Assembly: GCA_949987705.1 (NCBI GenBank)
Contig: OX465281.1
Coordinates: 5,806,001-5,870,000 of the forward strand
Direction of reading: 5' to 3'
Length of the DNA: 64,000 bases
Source of the DNA: Thereva unica
Lineage: Eukaryota; Arthropoda; Insecta; Diptera; Therevidae
A model generated the notes under the pieces. It ran no database searches. It was not told the DNA's origin and saw only the letters and a list, made by a program, of their open reading frames with translations. The position numbers were made by a program, and so were the translations under genes. Numbering within the stretch: the stretch's first letter is position 1; each line of letters opens with the position of its first letter. This document shows, piece after piece, positions 54,270 to 64,000 of this stretch.

Positions 54270-56690
54270 CCTTTAATCCCTCATGGGACATAGGTGGAAA
54301 CAGTTGCCCTCCAGCGGACTCTGTTTTGCGCGACAGCTCTCAGCTCCGACCAGGATCTCTCAGTTGTTGCGGCTTCTGCAAGTAGGGTTCTCCTCCACGT
54401 TGTTCTAGGTCTTCCTACTCGACGGGATCCTTGCGGATTCCAGTCAAGGGCCTGTTTGGCTAGATTTTCGTTTTCGCGTCGCAAGGTGTGGCCAACCCAA
54501 TTCCATTTCCTTCGCTTGATTTGGTCGTCTATCCTTTCTAGGCCGGCACGGCGCCATAGTTCTTCGTTTGAAATTCTATCTTGCTAGCGAATTTTTAGGA
54601 TACGACGAAGGCATCTGTTGATGAAGACTTGTAGGCGCCCTGTGATGAATTGGGTGACTTTCCATGTTTCGCAACCGTACAAAATAACTGCCTTAACGTT
54701 GGAGTTGAACAGCCGCAATTTGGTGTTAGTTGAGATCTCCGTTGATCTTCATATGCGGGACAGGCATGCATATGCGCCTCGTGCTTTATTTATTCTGGAA
54801 CTTACGTCTTCTTCTGCCCCACCATTTTCGGTAATAATGCTACCGAGGTAGCAGAATTTATTTACCAGTTCCACGTCACGGTTATTCAGCGCTGTCCGTT
54901 CAATGGTGTTTGCATTTATCCGCATTTCTTTAGTTTTAGTCAGATTTAGCCTTAAGCCTGCTGGACTACTTTCTGTTGCCAAATTGTTTAACATGTTTTT
55001 GAGGTCCTGGTGTCTGTGGGCCAGCAAACAGATATCATCTGCGTAGTCGAGATCCTTAAGGCGGTCTACCAAACCCCATTGTATGCCGCCCTTTCTTTTA
55101 TCTAGAGCGCCGACAAGGATGTCATTTATTACTATAAGAAATAGTAATGGCGAAAGTAGGCATCCTTGTCGTACTCCTGAGCTCACCCCAAAGCTGTCGG
55201 ATAATTTTCCATTATGGAGAACTCTGCATTTGGAATTGTTATATAGGGCTTTTATCAATTCTATTATTTTATCAGGCAATCCACGTCGCCGTAGTGCCTG
55301 CCATATAAAGCTCCTATTGACCGAGGTGAACGCTTTCTCATAATCTACGAAAGCAAGGTAAAGAGGGGATCGGAATTCAGTAGACTGCTCCATTATTATT
55401 CTCAAGGTGTTAATATGATCAATACAGGAGCGGCCCTTCCTGAATCCGGCCTGCTGCCTCCTAAGCGTTCGGTCAACTGCCTCACTTATCCTAGATAGTA
55501 ATATATGGGACAAAATTTTGTCCACTGTAGATAGTAAACAGATACCTCTCCAGTTGTCGCTTATTGTTAGGTCCCCCTTTTTTGGTATTTTGACTATGAT
55601 ACCTTTCGTCCAATCCGCCGGGAAGGTACAGGTGTTCCATGCTATATCTAGGATTGGCTGAAGCGCGTCTGCTATGAGGTTTGAGTCACTATTTCCGTCT
55701 TGGATGGGCCCGGGTGGTGATTCTTATTGGCTGTGCATTGTTGCTGTTTTCCTGAGGTTCCTGTGTAAGTGGTACCATTCAGGGCGGCGAAGAAGTAATC
55801 TCTCCATCTTTGGAGTTGCTCTTCGTCGCTGCACAGCAGCCTTCCACCCGCACTCTTAACGGCATGCTTTTTAGTAGAGTGCTTTCCCGAGAGCTGTTTA
55901 GCAATTTAGTACAGCACCGTACTGTTGCCTGTGTTTGCCGCGTTTTCCGCTTTTTCTGCGAGCTCATTTATCTGCCTTTTATCACGCCGGACACTTCACT
56001 TAACCTCCCGATGTAATTGGGAGTATTCCCGTTCTAATTGGTGACGTCTTTCCGGGTCGTTTGTAGAGTTTACGTTATTTTTGAGAGCCCTTCTGCGTTC
56101 TATTTTTTGCCAGGTTGTGTCCGAGATCCAGTGTTGCTGGTTTCTTTAGACATAACCGATGCTCGTTTCCGCAGCCGTCAATATCGCGCCCTTTGTCGTA
56201 CTCCACAATTCTTCAATATTTGTGCCGTCAGAAACGGTTTGCTGGTTTAATAATTCTTGTAGGTTTCCAGCAAATTCCCGCTTTTTAACGCTCTCCCGCA
56301 GAAGGTGTACGTTAAACCGTCTACGGGTTCTAGCATCATGTTGCACGTTTCACGTTTAAGGCGAATAGTTGCTACAACCAAATGGTGGTCGCTTCCAGTA
56401 TCCGCTCCCCTGAAACTCCTGACATCCTCAAGAATGGTTCTCCATCTGCGGCTGGCGGTCACGTGATCTATCTGATTTCTCGTTCTACCATCGGGCGATA
56501 CCCAGGTCTCTTTGTGTATCTTCATGTGACAAAAGTAAGTTCCACCTACCATGAGTTGGTGGGAACTACAAAAGTCAACGAAAAGCTCACCATTGTTATT
56601 GGTAACTTGGCTTAGGCCTTGGTTTCCAATTGTGTGTTCAAGGCCGGTGTTGTCACGGCCGATCTGTGTGTTTGTCACCCATTAAAACAA
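54270..56690 (-). mobile_element. RTE-like LINE, nearly contiguous ORF2
   Basis: Read right to left. Endonuclease C-terminal half at 56678-56247 (IHKETWVSPDGRTRNQIDHV, FRGADTGSDHHLVVATIRL). RT at about 55700-54749 (IIVKIPKKGDL, NWRGICLLSTVDKILSHILL, RRQQAGFRKGRSCIDHINTL, LAFVDYEKAFTSVNR, GVRQGCLLSPLLFLIVINDI, LDYADDICLLAHR, FCYLGSIITENGG). C-terminus at 54484-54281 (RQ-type QALDWNPQGSRRVGRPRTTW, QNRVRWRA). The first endonuclease part is missing. RT core motifs are intact; the connecting regions have frameshifts. Confidence 0.82.
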
Positions 56691-57587
56691 TTTCAACCTA
56701 TGACTAGGGGGTAATAGATTTGAAATTTTTTTTTAGAACCGAATCGATACCAAAATACTTACATTTTAGTTAGCAGAGCCGGGCATCATACGCTGTAAAA
56801 AGAATTGATTATAGTATTAATTTTCTGACATCTGTCATCTGCCGCTTTATCGTATCCCATGACATCTGTCAAAAAACACTAAAACTCCGTAAGAAAAACA
56901 CACAAAACTTTTATTTAATTTCTCATTTATTCTCTAAATAAAATATTCTTTCATTTAACAATGACTGAAGCTATGAATCTCTTACATTTAACAATTCATT
57001 TTTTAAATTTGATTTATATTGCATCATTAAGTAAAATATCTCTGATATATATATATTAAAGATTGGCGCGAAACAAATTGTGTATATACAATATTTGATA
57101 ATAATTAATTTGTAATATTTATTTTGTTCTTAATATTTCATTTACAGAACAGATTTTGCTAAATTGTTATAATGTTGGGTTGGTGAAAACATTTACAAAA
57201 AATAAGAATATATTGAATAAATATTTTAACATGAAATTTCCTTTTTTGAATAACATCATATGATAAGTGAAATGGAGAAAATAAATATTTGTAAACAATG
57301 TCTTAAATTACTAACATAGTCTTTAATATTAATTGGAAATGCTTTGTCAAACTTATTGCTGAATGATTTCATTTACATACATATATATACAATTCATATT
57401 TTTTTATATAATAATTTAATTTGAAATATTTTTTAAATGTCATTTGTCGATCTGTATAAGGATGTAAAATGATAAAATGATTTTTAATAATACATATATA
57501 CTGGTCAGAATAGCAAGTTCATGAATGATGTAAAACTCTACACATCTGGTAATAGTCTCCGCCTTCTATGAGGAACAGGAGGATCAT
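56691..57587. repeat. Dispersed AT-rich repeat, second copy
   Basis: 56905-56975 and 57225-57510 match the pair of blocks at 35.8-36.3 kb. Between them this copy has 250 bp (AATTCATTTTTTAAATTTGA; GATTGGCGCGAAACAAATTG) not found there. No ORF. Confidence 0.6.
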
Positions 57588-57717
57588 ATGATATACATAC
57601 ATAGTATTGCACAGATAAGTACTGTTGTGGATAAGAGCATTTTATGCATATGTGCACCGAAAAATGTGGGTGCTAAATCTTTTTTACAAATTTCATACAA
57701 TTTCGATCTTATACCTA

Positions 57718-57860
57718 TGACACACATGGGGTATCGATACCTAGATATTGCGTATATCCACCTTATACCCCTTGTGTGTCACCCAATACCCGGTTTATAC
57801 CCAGGAAAACAAGTGGTTATGAAGTGGGTATCGATACCCCGAAAATTTTGTGGGTATAAA
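57718..57860. promoter_or_regulatory. TATCGATA-containing hairpin region
   Basis: TGACACACATGGGGTAT (57718-57734) pairs with ATACCCCTTGTGTGTCA (57765-57781). TATCGATA, the DRE core used in insect housekeeping promoters, occurs at about 57732 and 57829, each within GGTATCGATACC. A promoter role is inference; it may equally be a MITE end. Confidence 0.3.
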
Positions 57861-57959
57861 GTAGGTATCAGTTCTTTTCACTGTGCGCAGCACCATCTGT
57901 ATGCGAAAATCGAGCAAAAAAACCTGTAAATACATATTTTTTACCTTCAAATTTAAAAA

Positions 57960-58340
57960 AAAGAAGAAGAACACTAAAAATCAGTCAGTCAACTACAGAA
58001 TAAATTTATCCACGGAGGAAATAAAAACCCGAATAAAAAATCTAACTAAAAAATTTAGGTTTGTAATTTTGTAACATGTTTATTATAGGTATACTATACA
58101 TATAAAACTCATTTATCATTACAGAATCAGTCAGTCAAGTGACAACATAAAAATGGACGAAAACACTGCACCTAATAAAAGGCGCCGCATTTTAAGCAAT
58201 GCGGAGAGTGTTATTTTAATAGAAGTATGGAGGAACCACATTAAAGACCTCCGAGGAAACAAGCGTAACAATTGCGTTTATATAAATATACATAAGTGCA
58301 TTTCGGATAAGTACCTTACTCGCTTAAGCGCCATCTAACA
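57960..58340 (+). pseudogene. Myb/SANT-like domain fragments
   Basis: Two coding-like pieces. 58153-58338 encodes MDENTAPNKRRRILSN and then LIEVWRNHIKDLRGNKRNNC followed by VYINIH, the first helices of a Myb/SANT-like (trihelix) domain. 57979-58060 encodes INLSTEEIKTRIKNLTKKFR, the last part of the same kind of domain, but it lies upstream. Both pieces begin with AATCAGTCAGTCAA, so a partial duplication or rearrangement is likely. Proteins of this type accompany some DNA transposons. Not a complete gene here. Confidence 0.45.
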
Positions 58341-58564
58341 TTTGGTACAAAATTTACGTTTTATATAGTATTTCTAAACGGATAAGGGCCGTGCCCTTGT
58401 CTCTGAAGTAAAAAGAATTGCGTTCGTGTCCAACTTGACAAATTATTATTTTTTTTTTGTGTTATATAAATTCACATAACGTTAATTATGATAACGGTAA
58501 TATTAATTGTAATATTAATTGTAACACGTTAAACCAAACATCATTCTCTGAAAATATTAACCTA

Positions 58565-58674
58565 GGCCCGGCGCATTTGGCCCGTACGGGCCGCGCCATG
58601 GGGCCGGGGCTCTGGCAACTCAGGCTTGTCGTCGAAGACGACGTCGTCGTTTTATAACTTGAAAAGTTATAAAA
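58565..58674. repeat. Cluster of three hairpins, possible viral terminal-repeat remnant
   Basis: First, a nested GC-rich palindrome: GGCCC/GGGCC outside, GGCGC/GCGCC inside and a perfect GGCCCGTACGGGCC at 58579-58592. Second, GTCGTC-GAA-GACGAC at 58628-58642. Third, a perfect 11-bp stem TTTTATAACTT-GAA-AAGTTATAAAA at 58650-58674. Branched palindromes are typical of parvovirus genome ends, and these lie only 130 bp before the NS promoter and ORF. A remnant of the terminal repeat is plausible but not proven. Confidence 0.5.
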
Positions 58675-58740
58675 TAATAAGCACCAAGATTCGTGAATTA
58701 TTTTTCCGGGAGATCATGAAAATTTTTACTGATAAGCTTT

Positions 58741-58775
58741 TAATATAAAAGGGAATTACAATAAGTATCATTTTA
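58741..58775 (+). promoter_or_regulatory. TATA-type promoter before the NS ORFs
   Basis: TATAAAAG at 58744-58751 is followed about 20-28 nt later by an initiator-like ATCATTTTAGTTTC and then ATG at 58804. The spacing fits an early promoter of a small DNA virus placed just inside the terminal repeat. Activity is unknown. Confidence 0.45.
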
Positions 58776-58871
58776 GTTTCAAATAAATTTCATTTAATTA
58801 AAGATGTCTGATTCAGAAAGTGAGTGTCAAGAATTAGGTGAGGCTCAATTTTTTGATATATTCTCAGATAT

Positions 58872-59192
58872 ATGGACATATCAACATCGACAGGATGCAG
58901 ACGAGATTTTCAATCCTACTTATTGGAAGCTGAAAATGAGTTATTTTACCAAAACAATTCCAATGGAAATATATCAACTGAAGACAATGCAGAACTTTTT
59001 CAAAACGATGAGCAGGATGATCTCGTTATGGCAAAAGAACTTGGAATTGTGGGATATCGTTTGTTTTGCAGATATAAAGACGTTTTTAATAACAATTCCA
59101 GATATTACTTGGGAGATATCATTTCCAGTGATAATCATGGAATATTGGAAGAAATATGGAGGAAATTGTGTGAAATTGGATCGATCATTTAA
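58872..59192 (+). pseudogene. Overlapping ORF in the NS region, frame 3
   Basis: A 106-codon acidic frame (ENELFYQNNSNGNISTEDNA, EQDDLVMAKELGIVGYRLFC) overlaps the first quarter of the NS1-like frame. Densoviruses use overlapping NS frames, so it may be a viral accessory NS reading frame. Which of the two frames was used here in the virus cannot be decided by eye. Confidence 0.4.
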
Positions 59193-59215
59193 AGGAAACT
59201 TCTTCCACATTACAT

Positions 59216-59671
59216 TTGAAAAGGAAGAGGGACATATCCATGTCACCCATACCTGTGCTTTCTCCAATGGATCCTGTAGATGTTCCTGGAAAAAAGATGC
59301 GCTTATTGCAAAATTTCTTCGGGGATCTAGAAGAGCGGCAAAACCATTCTTTAAGATTAAAACAAGAGACATCATCAATATTATCATATATTTCCATTAC
59401 TCAAAATGGCAGATGCAATCAAAAGTTTGGATTAAAGGGGAATTACAAAGATTACCGCCTAGTAGCGAGGTGTTACAATGGGAAAATTTGTGCTCAGAAC
59501 GATCAAGACAGATATTGGGACAACTCGAAAGAACACGAAGTGGATGTGACTTTCGAACAGAATTCAACTCTCCGGAAACTCTGGGAGGACTTTCTTTACG
59601 GAGCTCATCAGTATCTACAAGAAAAAGGAGCTACTACGATCGAGTCCGACAAGAAATTCAAGAATTATTAA
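59216..59671 (+). pseudogene. Overlapping ORF in the NS region, frame 2 (NS2-like)
   Basis: A 151-codon frame overlapping the HUH part of the NS1-like frame (start MKRKRDISMSPIPVLSP; KDYRLVARCYNGKICAQ). Densovirus NS2 is encoded in an alternative frame within NS1, and size and place here fit that. Preservation of three overlapping open frames argues for a recent integration or for selection. Confidence 0.45.
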
Positions 59672-60387
59672 AAACTATATTTGTTGTGCCAATTGAAAAT
59701 ATTGTAAAAACTAAAGAATTTATTAATAATGATTTACTTAATTCTGTTCGAGCTTCTAAAACAGTAGAAAATGAAATTGTTTTACATCAACGAAAGTTAT
59801 GTTTTTATAATATTAAAGATTATGAAATTTTATATACTAACTCTAATGCTATATATAAATTTCAATGCGGTAATAAAAATTATAATGATTACTATTATGA
59901 TATTGATTTTAGTACTGAAATAATAAATGATTTATTAATTTTTCAGTTTGATAATAATATTGAAGCTATAAGGTTTTTTTTAACTTCATTAGTAGATATT
60001 ATTAATAGAAAAATACCTAAAAAAAATACTTTATTAATAATTGGACCTCCACAAGCTGGTAAAAATTTCTTTATTGATTTAGTAATATCTTTTTTAATTA
60101 ACTATGGGCAAATTAATCCAATTATTAATAAACATTATAAGTTTGCATTTCAATGTTGTGCTGATAAGAGAATTCGGATTCTAACAACTGATGATCTGCC
60201 AATTTATACCAAATCGTACAGGTACCCTTACGTCCACAAAGAAGAAGTGAGACGACAGATAAATGATATGCCAGATCAAGGAATTATTCGTTCAAGTTAC
60301 TCCCCTTGGAGTTCACCCGTTTGGATAGTCCCTAAAAAAAAAAGATGCGAGCGGAAAGCAAAAGTGGAGGCTTGTGTAGTGCGATAA

Positions 60388-61600
60388 TCGCGAATCGAAT
60401 AATCGAATAAAACAAAGAACAAAAAACTCGCACCAACACAAAATACAAAACAAAACATTTAAACTCGATTGCGAACTTGACACCGCAAGTCAAGCGCAAG
60501 TCATTCACACCTGAAATAAATTCGCCCCTGGAGTAAAAGAAAAAAAAAGAATGATGTAATTAAATTTACTTCAGAAGATTAAAATTGGGTCAACAAGAAA
60601 GGCGCAATTACTACGAATGACCCAAATAAACGAATAACCCAAGGCCTGGAACCCCTTGGCGGACTTTGCGAGGAGGAAGGCTGTGGCAGAAGTGGGGTCG
60701 AGTACTCCCCTGGCCGAGGAGTCTGGTGACGAGGAGAACATCTGCTTTGGTGACGGATACGATGACTACACTCCCCGTGCAGGGGGTCTTGTTATGATAT
60801 CCATAATATGTTCAATCTCGAACACATTAATATTCCTAATTTCCTTGAAATCAAACTCAACTCTCAACCTCTTAGAAAACACATTCCCAATAGTCAACAA
60901 AAATTATCAAAAATTCCTCTTGAAACAAAATCTCAAATTTCAAGACTTGTAAATTCTAATTGTTCAAGTGCAACGCTAAATTCAAACCCCTAAAAATTGC
61001 ATAGTCATCATAAAATCCTAAATTTATGATAACCACAGCGCGCATGTGCAGCCACACATGTGAAAATCGTAAACCGTATCAGGTAATCTCGTTTGTACAA
61101 AGCGAGGAGTATTGGCCAATACTGCGCGCTTTATTGTTATCATTCATACTCATGTTCCCTAAAATCACGTAACTCGTATGTTTTTTTTTGAATTGTATTC
61201 GTTCACGGCTAATATTTGACACGGGCAACTCATCAGGTTGTGATTGTTAATGCTCCCATGTAATGTTTGGGTTGATGTTATATTAAAGGATTGTATTTAT
61301 TAAAAATGGCCATACGTTAAAATTTTTCTTGTGGAATGGTTGAGGGAGGGGGTCATTCCTTTTCAGGGTGATGCGGCTCAGGCGATGACAGGAGGATGAT
61401 AGACGGAAGTCAAAGTTGCACAGGCACAGGTAAGTGGTGAACCAACCGCGGTAAGCCCCGGCCACACACCCCACGACCCCTCCGGCGAGCTAGATAACTC
61501 CGTGTGGCCGGCGTAGGAGTTCCGGATTTTCTTTTCATTTCTTATGTATGGTATTGGCTCCTTGGTCATGCTCTTCCGGGCTTGTGGCTAAGGGGGTAAT
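60388..61600. other. Mixed repeat DNA after the viral segment
   Basis: A GC-rich patch at 60640-60790 encodes RRKAVAEVGSSTPLAEESGD and then FGDGYDDYTPRAGG, unrecognised. An open stretch to 60993 (NIPNFLEIKLNSQPLRKHIP) is also unknown. Neither is supported as a gene. Confidence 0.3.
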
Positions 61601-61608
61601 ACCTCGCA

Positions 61609-61630
61609 TAAGTGGCGCCCACTATTTTAT
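61609..61630. other. PBS-like TGGCGCCCAC
   Basis: AAGTGGCGCCCAC resembles a tRNA-Lys-type primer-binding site next to a retroelement LTR. No LTR pair or pol sequence supports it within the window. Confidence 0.2.
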
Positions 61631-62410
61631 CGCGCCATTATGCTATTACATAAGAGTTTCAACGTATATTTCAAGATAACCTACTACGGCGTGGGTTATT
61701 TTGCTGATAAAGCACGGCGGCTTCCCTAGGTTAGCTGGAAGAAAAGAAATTTAACCAAGTTGAGTTTCGTTAGGACCTTCATTCGGAGCAGTTCGGAATT
61801 AATTCACTCCGTTCAGTTCGGTGATCTTTTACTTAGAACTGTAGTAAACAAAATAATGATAAAACAATTATAAGATATTTTCCAAAAGTTAGCATTCGTT
61901 AAAAGTCGGCAACAATGTAAAATTTACCTAAATCACAAAAATATAGAAAAGAGTAAAATGGGCAACAATGTAATGTAGATCAACAAAAATTTGAAATCCT
62001 GAAATAAAGAAAAATGTAAATCCGCCCCTCTCATAAGAGATTTGTATGAAAATACTGTTGAGTTGTTGTTGCATTTTGAGTCGTAAAATTAGGTCACGGA
62101 AACAATAAAAACTTGTCTAGAAGAAAGTAAAAAGAGGCCAGCAACACCCCAGCAATATTTTATGAGCGGATAATAGGGAGTAAGAGAGAAAAATGGCTAG
62201 GTTCTAAAAATCGGATGATGTAAGATAACGGTAGAATTCGAAAAGAATTTGTATTCGGGATTTTAACAGAAGCGTCATTATTAGTTTGGAAGTCGCGGAG
62301 AGTGGTCGTAGCTGAGATGATTAAATAAAATATTATTAAACTAATAAGAGTGTTGTAATCATTTAAATGATAGTGCATATTCGCTGGAATTGGAAAAATA
62401 ATTTTAAGGG
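61631..62410. other. No supported feature
   Basis: AT-rich DNA with chance ORFs. Confidence 0.4.
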
Positions 62411-62720
62411 ATTCTTACTACTCATCCACCCTACAATTCAAATTAGGATTCTTACTACTCATCCACCCTACAGAACTTTCTTACTTATTTAATTACATTA
62501 TTGATTGATTATGTTTATATTTATGTCGTTATGTCGCAACGTCTTTTTGAAATTTTGAATAAACATTTGTTATTGTGTACTTCGTACGTTTCTTATTGAA
62601 CTCTACAAGAAAAATTTAAGTGTTCTATACTGAAACTCCCAGCGGCCGCTCTTCTCCTAAAGTAGGAAAGCACGGCGGTTCACGGTTTATAACATTTGGT
62701 GGCAGCGGTGGGATAAACGA
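62411..62720 (+). repeat. Possible solo LTR with PBS-like end
   Basis: A 26-bp direct repeat (GGATTCTTACTACTCATCCA, then CCCTACA) occurs at about 62410 and 62448. Further on there is an AATAAA-like GAATAAAC at about 62558. The stretch ends in ATTTGGTGGCAGCGGTGGGA, a motif found right after the 5' LTR of many insect Ty3/gypsy elements (PBS). A left boundary was not found. Confidence 0.35.
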
Positions 62721-63120
62721 ACATCCTTATCTACTTTATTTTCTTATTTTTTTTTATTTTTTTTCTGAATGTACAACATGTCGAGAATATTGTGTCAAAA
62801 TTTCAAGTAAATCGTACTAAAACAAACGAAGATACAGCGTTTCAAGCGACCATGCTCGATTTTTATAACTGCGACTCCCCTACCTGGAAGCTGTTTCAAT
62901 TCCCTTTTTAATCTCCAAATTACTTTGTACTTTTATGGGTCTTTGTAAGTATGTAAACTGACGTTATATGGTATATACTGTATTTTTCCGGAATATCGAA
63001 TATAAATCAGTTTGCAAGCAAACTTTGTGCCGAGCGGTTGTGTACAGAGAGTACAGAGAGGTTTTGTGTTCGCTCGTAGTTTGTGTTGTGTCGTGATAAA
63101 TTTATTTATTTATTTGCAAA

Positions 63121-64000
63121 ATGCCTAAAAAAGTGACAAGGAAAAATCGGCAGAGAAGAGGTGTTATTTTGGGTCGACCGAGGAAAAAAGTTTTCCCAAA
63201 AAGCAACAATGACGATGTGGAAGCGTCCAGCTCATCGCATAAGAAGATACAAGTGAGTGCTATGGAAACTGTAGAGGAAGATTTAGAGAAACACTATAGA
63301 ATTATAGACTTCCTTTTAGTATTTTCAACAATATCAACATTAGTGAAGTGCGTTAATTGTGATGGGAAAATGTCTTTTCGCACATGCAAAAAGGAAGGTT
63401 TAGCCTTCCAAATCAAAGTGTTATGTGAAAAATGTAAAGAGCCTCGGTATGTTCCGTCTAGTGAAAGAGTGAAAGGAAGTTTGAAGCAATCGCATTATGA
63501 AGTGAATCATCGTTTTATTTTCGTCATGCGTGTGTTAGGCCTAGGCTTAGCTGGATGTGAAAAGTTTTGCGGTTTGATGGATTTGGCGGAGTGTTTCTTA
63601 GCAAAAACAACCTATAACACGCATGTACAGAAGATACATACGGCTGTGAAAAATGTGGCGAAAAGATTATATTTGCTGCTGCTGTAAAAGAAGAGAAAGA
63701 GGAAGCATGCAAAGCGAATAACGTGGAAGAAGCTAACGAATTAACAGTATCAGGCGACGGAACGTGGAAGAAACGTGGATTCAGTTCGCTATTCGGTGTC
63801 GCTTCTTTGATCGGTTACTATTCGGGAAAGGTTTTTGATGTGCTTGTCAAGAGTTCTTACTGCCACCAATGTAAAACTTGGGAAAAAAAGCTAGATACCG
63901 CAGAATTCGAAGAATGGTCTGAAGAACATGTCAACAGCGGAAAGTTTAAAGCAAATCATATTGGTCCAGCAGGCAACATGGAAGTAGACGCCATCATAGA
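63121..64000 (+). mobile_element. Mutator-like transposase ORF, frameshifted, cut by window end
   Basis: From ATG 63121 a basic N-terminus (MPKKVTRKNRQRRGVILGRP) leads into a Cys pair domain (CVNCDGKMSF, CEKCKEPRY) and VMRVLGLGLAGCEKFCGLMD. The frame breaks near 63664-63672 (AAAAG) and the homology continues in another frame to the window end: VSGDGTWKKRGFSSLFGVAS, then LIGYYSGKVFDVLVKSSYCH, CKTWEKKLD and HIGPAGNMEVDAI. This is the 'Mutator-like transposase' domain common in insect genomes; SGDGTW and the later E/D residues probably belong to its DDE fold. One frameshift only, so it is young or mis-sequenced. Confidence 0.75.

Larger units (their letters stand above)
58804..60387 (+). pseudogene. 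Endogenous densovirus-like NS1 fused to a gypsy RT fragment
   Basis: A 527-codon frame. Residues 1 to about 455 are densovirus (Parvoviridae) NS1-like: an HUH-type motif HIHVTHTC at residues 144-151 followed by a Cys-rich stretch, and an SF3 helicase Walker A, GPPQAGKN, at 60043-60066 (residues 414-421). The homology stops near 60180, before Walker B, so the helicase core is incomplete. Without a stop the frame continues as a Ty3/gypsy RT N-terminus (DLPIYTKSYRYPY, EEVRRQINDM, GIIRSSYSPWSSPVWIVPKK), then leaves the gypsy frame at a 10-A run (60334-60343) and ends at TAA. In the virus NS1 nicks and unwinds DNA; here it cannot be complete. The join was probably made by an insertion or template switch. 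Confidence 0.7.

Noticed and set aside
60656..60952. A capsid gene of the viral insertion
   Set aside because: No parvoviral capsid motif is visible; it starts beyond the gypsy junction and the composition is different.

Overview
The window looks like nuclear DNA of an insect, most likely a fly with a large, repeat-loaded genome. Coding exons are separated by canonical GT/AG introns, intergenic DNA is AT-rich, and non-LTR retrotransposons, MITEs, foldback elements and a tRNA-derived SINE are everywhere. Two host genes are well supported. On the + strand, seven exons between 5603 and 22689 join in frame into a protein of about 2761 residues. It carries a cysteine-rich MGA-type conserved domain and resembles the MGA / Drosophila ocm-like nuclear proteins. 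On the - strand, three exons between 31994 and 30961 encode a complete cytosolic 5'-nucleotidase III (cN-IIIB / NT5C3-like, 298 aa). The two genes are tail to tail, about 7.9 kb apart.

Layout: 1-5600 holds MITEs, LINE 3' ends and a hAT-like element. 5.6-23.05 kb is the MGA-domain gene; its introns 1, 4 and 5 are filled with LINEs, including a jockey-like element and a SINE nested in an RTE-like LINE. 23-31 kb holds an inverted-repeat element with a TTAA-flanked MITE inside it, and a foldback element. 31-32 kb is the nucleotidase. 32.8-35.1 kb is a SINE and an RTE-like LINE. 35.2-36.7 kb has a heat-shock-type promoter and a BEL/Pao gag fragment. 37.2-40.05 kb is a long, 5'-truncated jockey/CR1-group LINE with one open ORF. 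41-46.6 kb is repeat DNA ending in a 2.8 kb foldback element whose arm holds a 90/91 bp tandem array. 48.9-52.3 kb has nested MITEs with exact target duplications inside a satellite-like repeat. 53.5-56.7 kb is LINE DNA.

The most unusual part is 58.5-60.4 kb. It is an endogenous densovirus-like segment: a cluster of nested hairpins, a TATA-type promoter and overlapping non-structural ORFs. The main ORF has an HUH-type motif and an SF3 Walker A motif, and runs without a stop into a fragment of a Ty3/gypsy reverse transcriptase. Just upstream lie two halves of a Myb/SANT-like domain in reversed order. The window ends inside a Mutator-like transposase ORF with a frameshift.

The two host genes have no visible functional link. 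The rest is best read as transposable-element and viral sediment. All family assignments come from motif recognition by eye; no database search was run.
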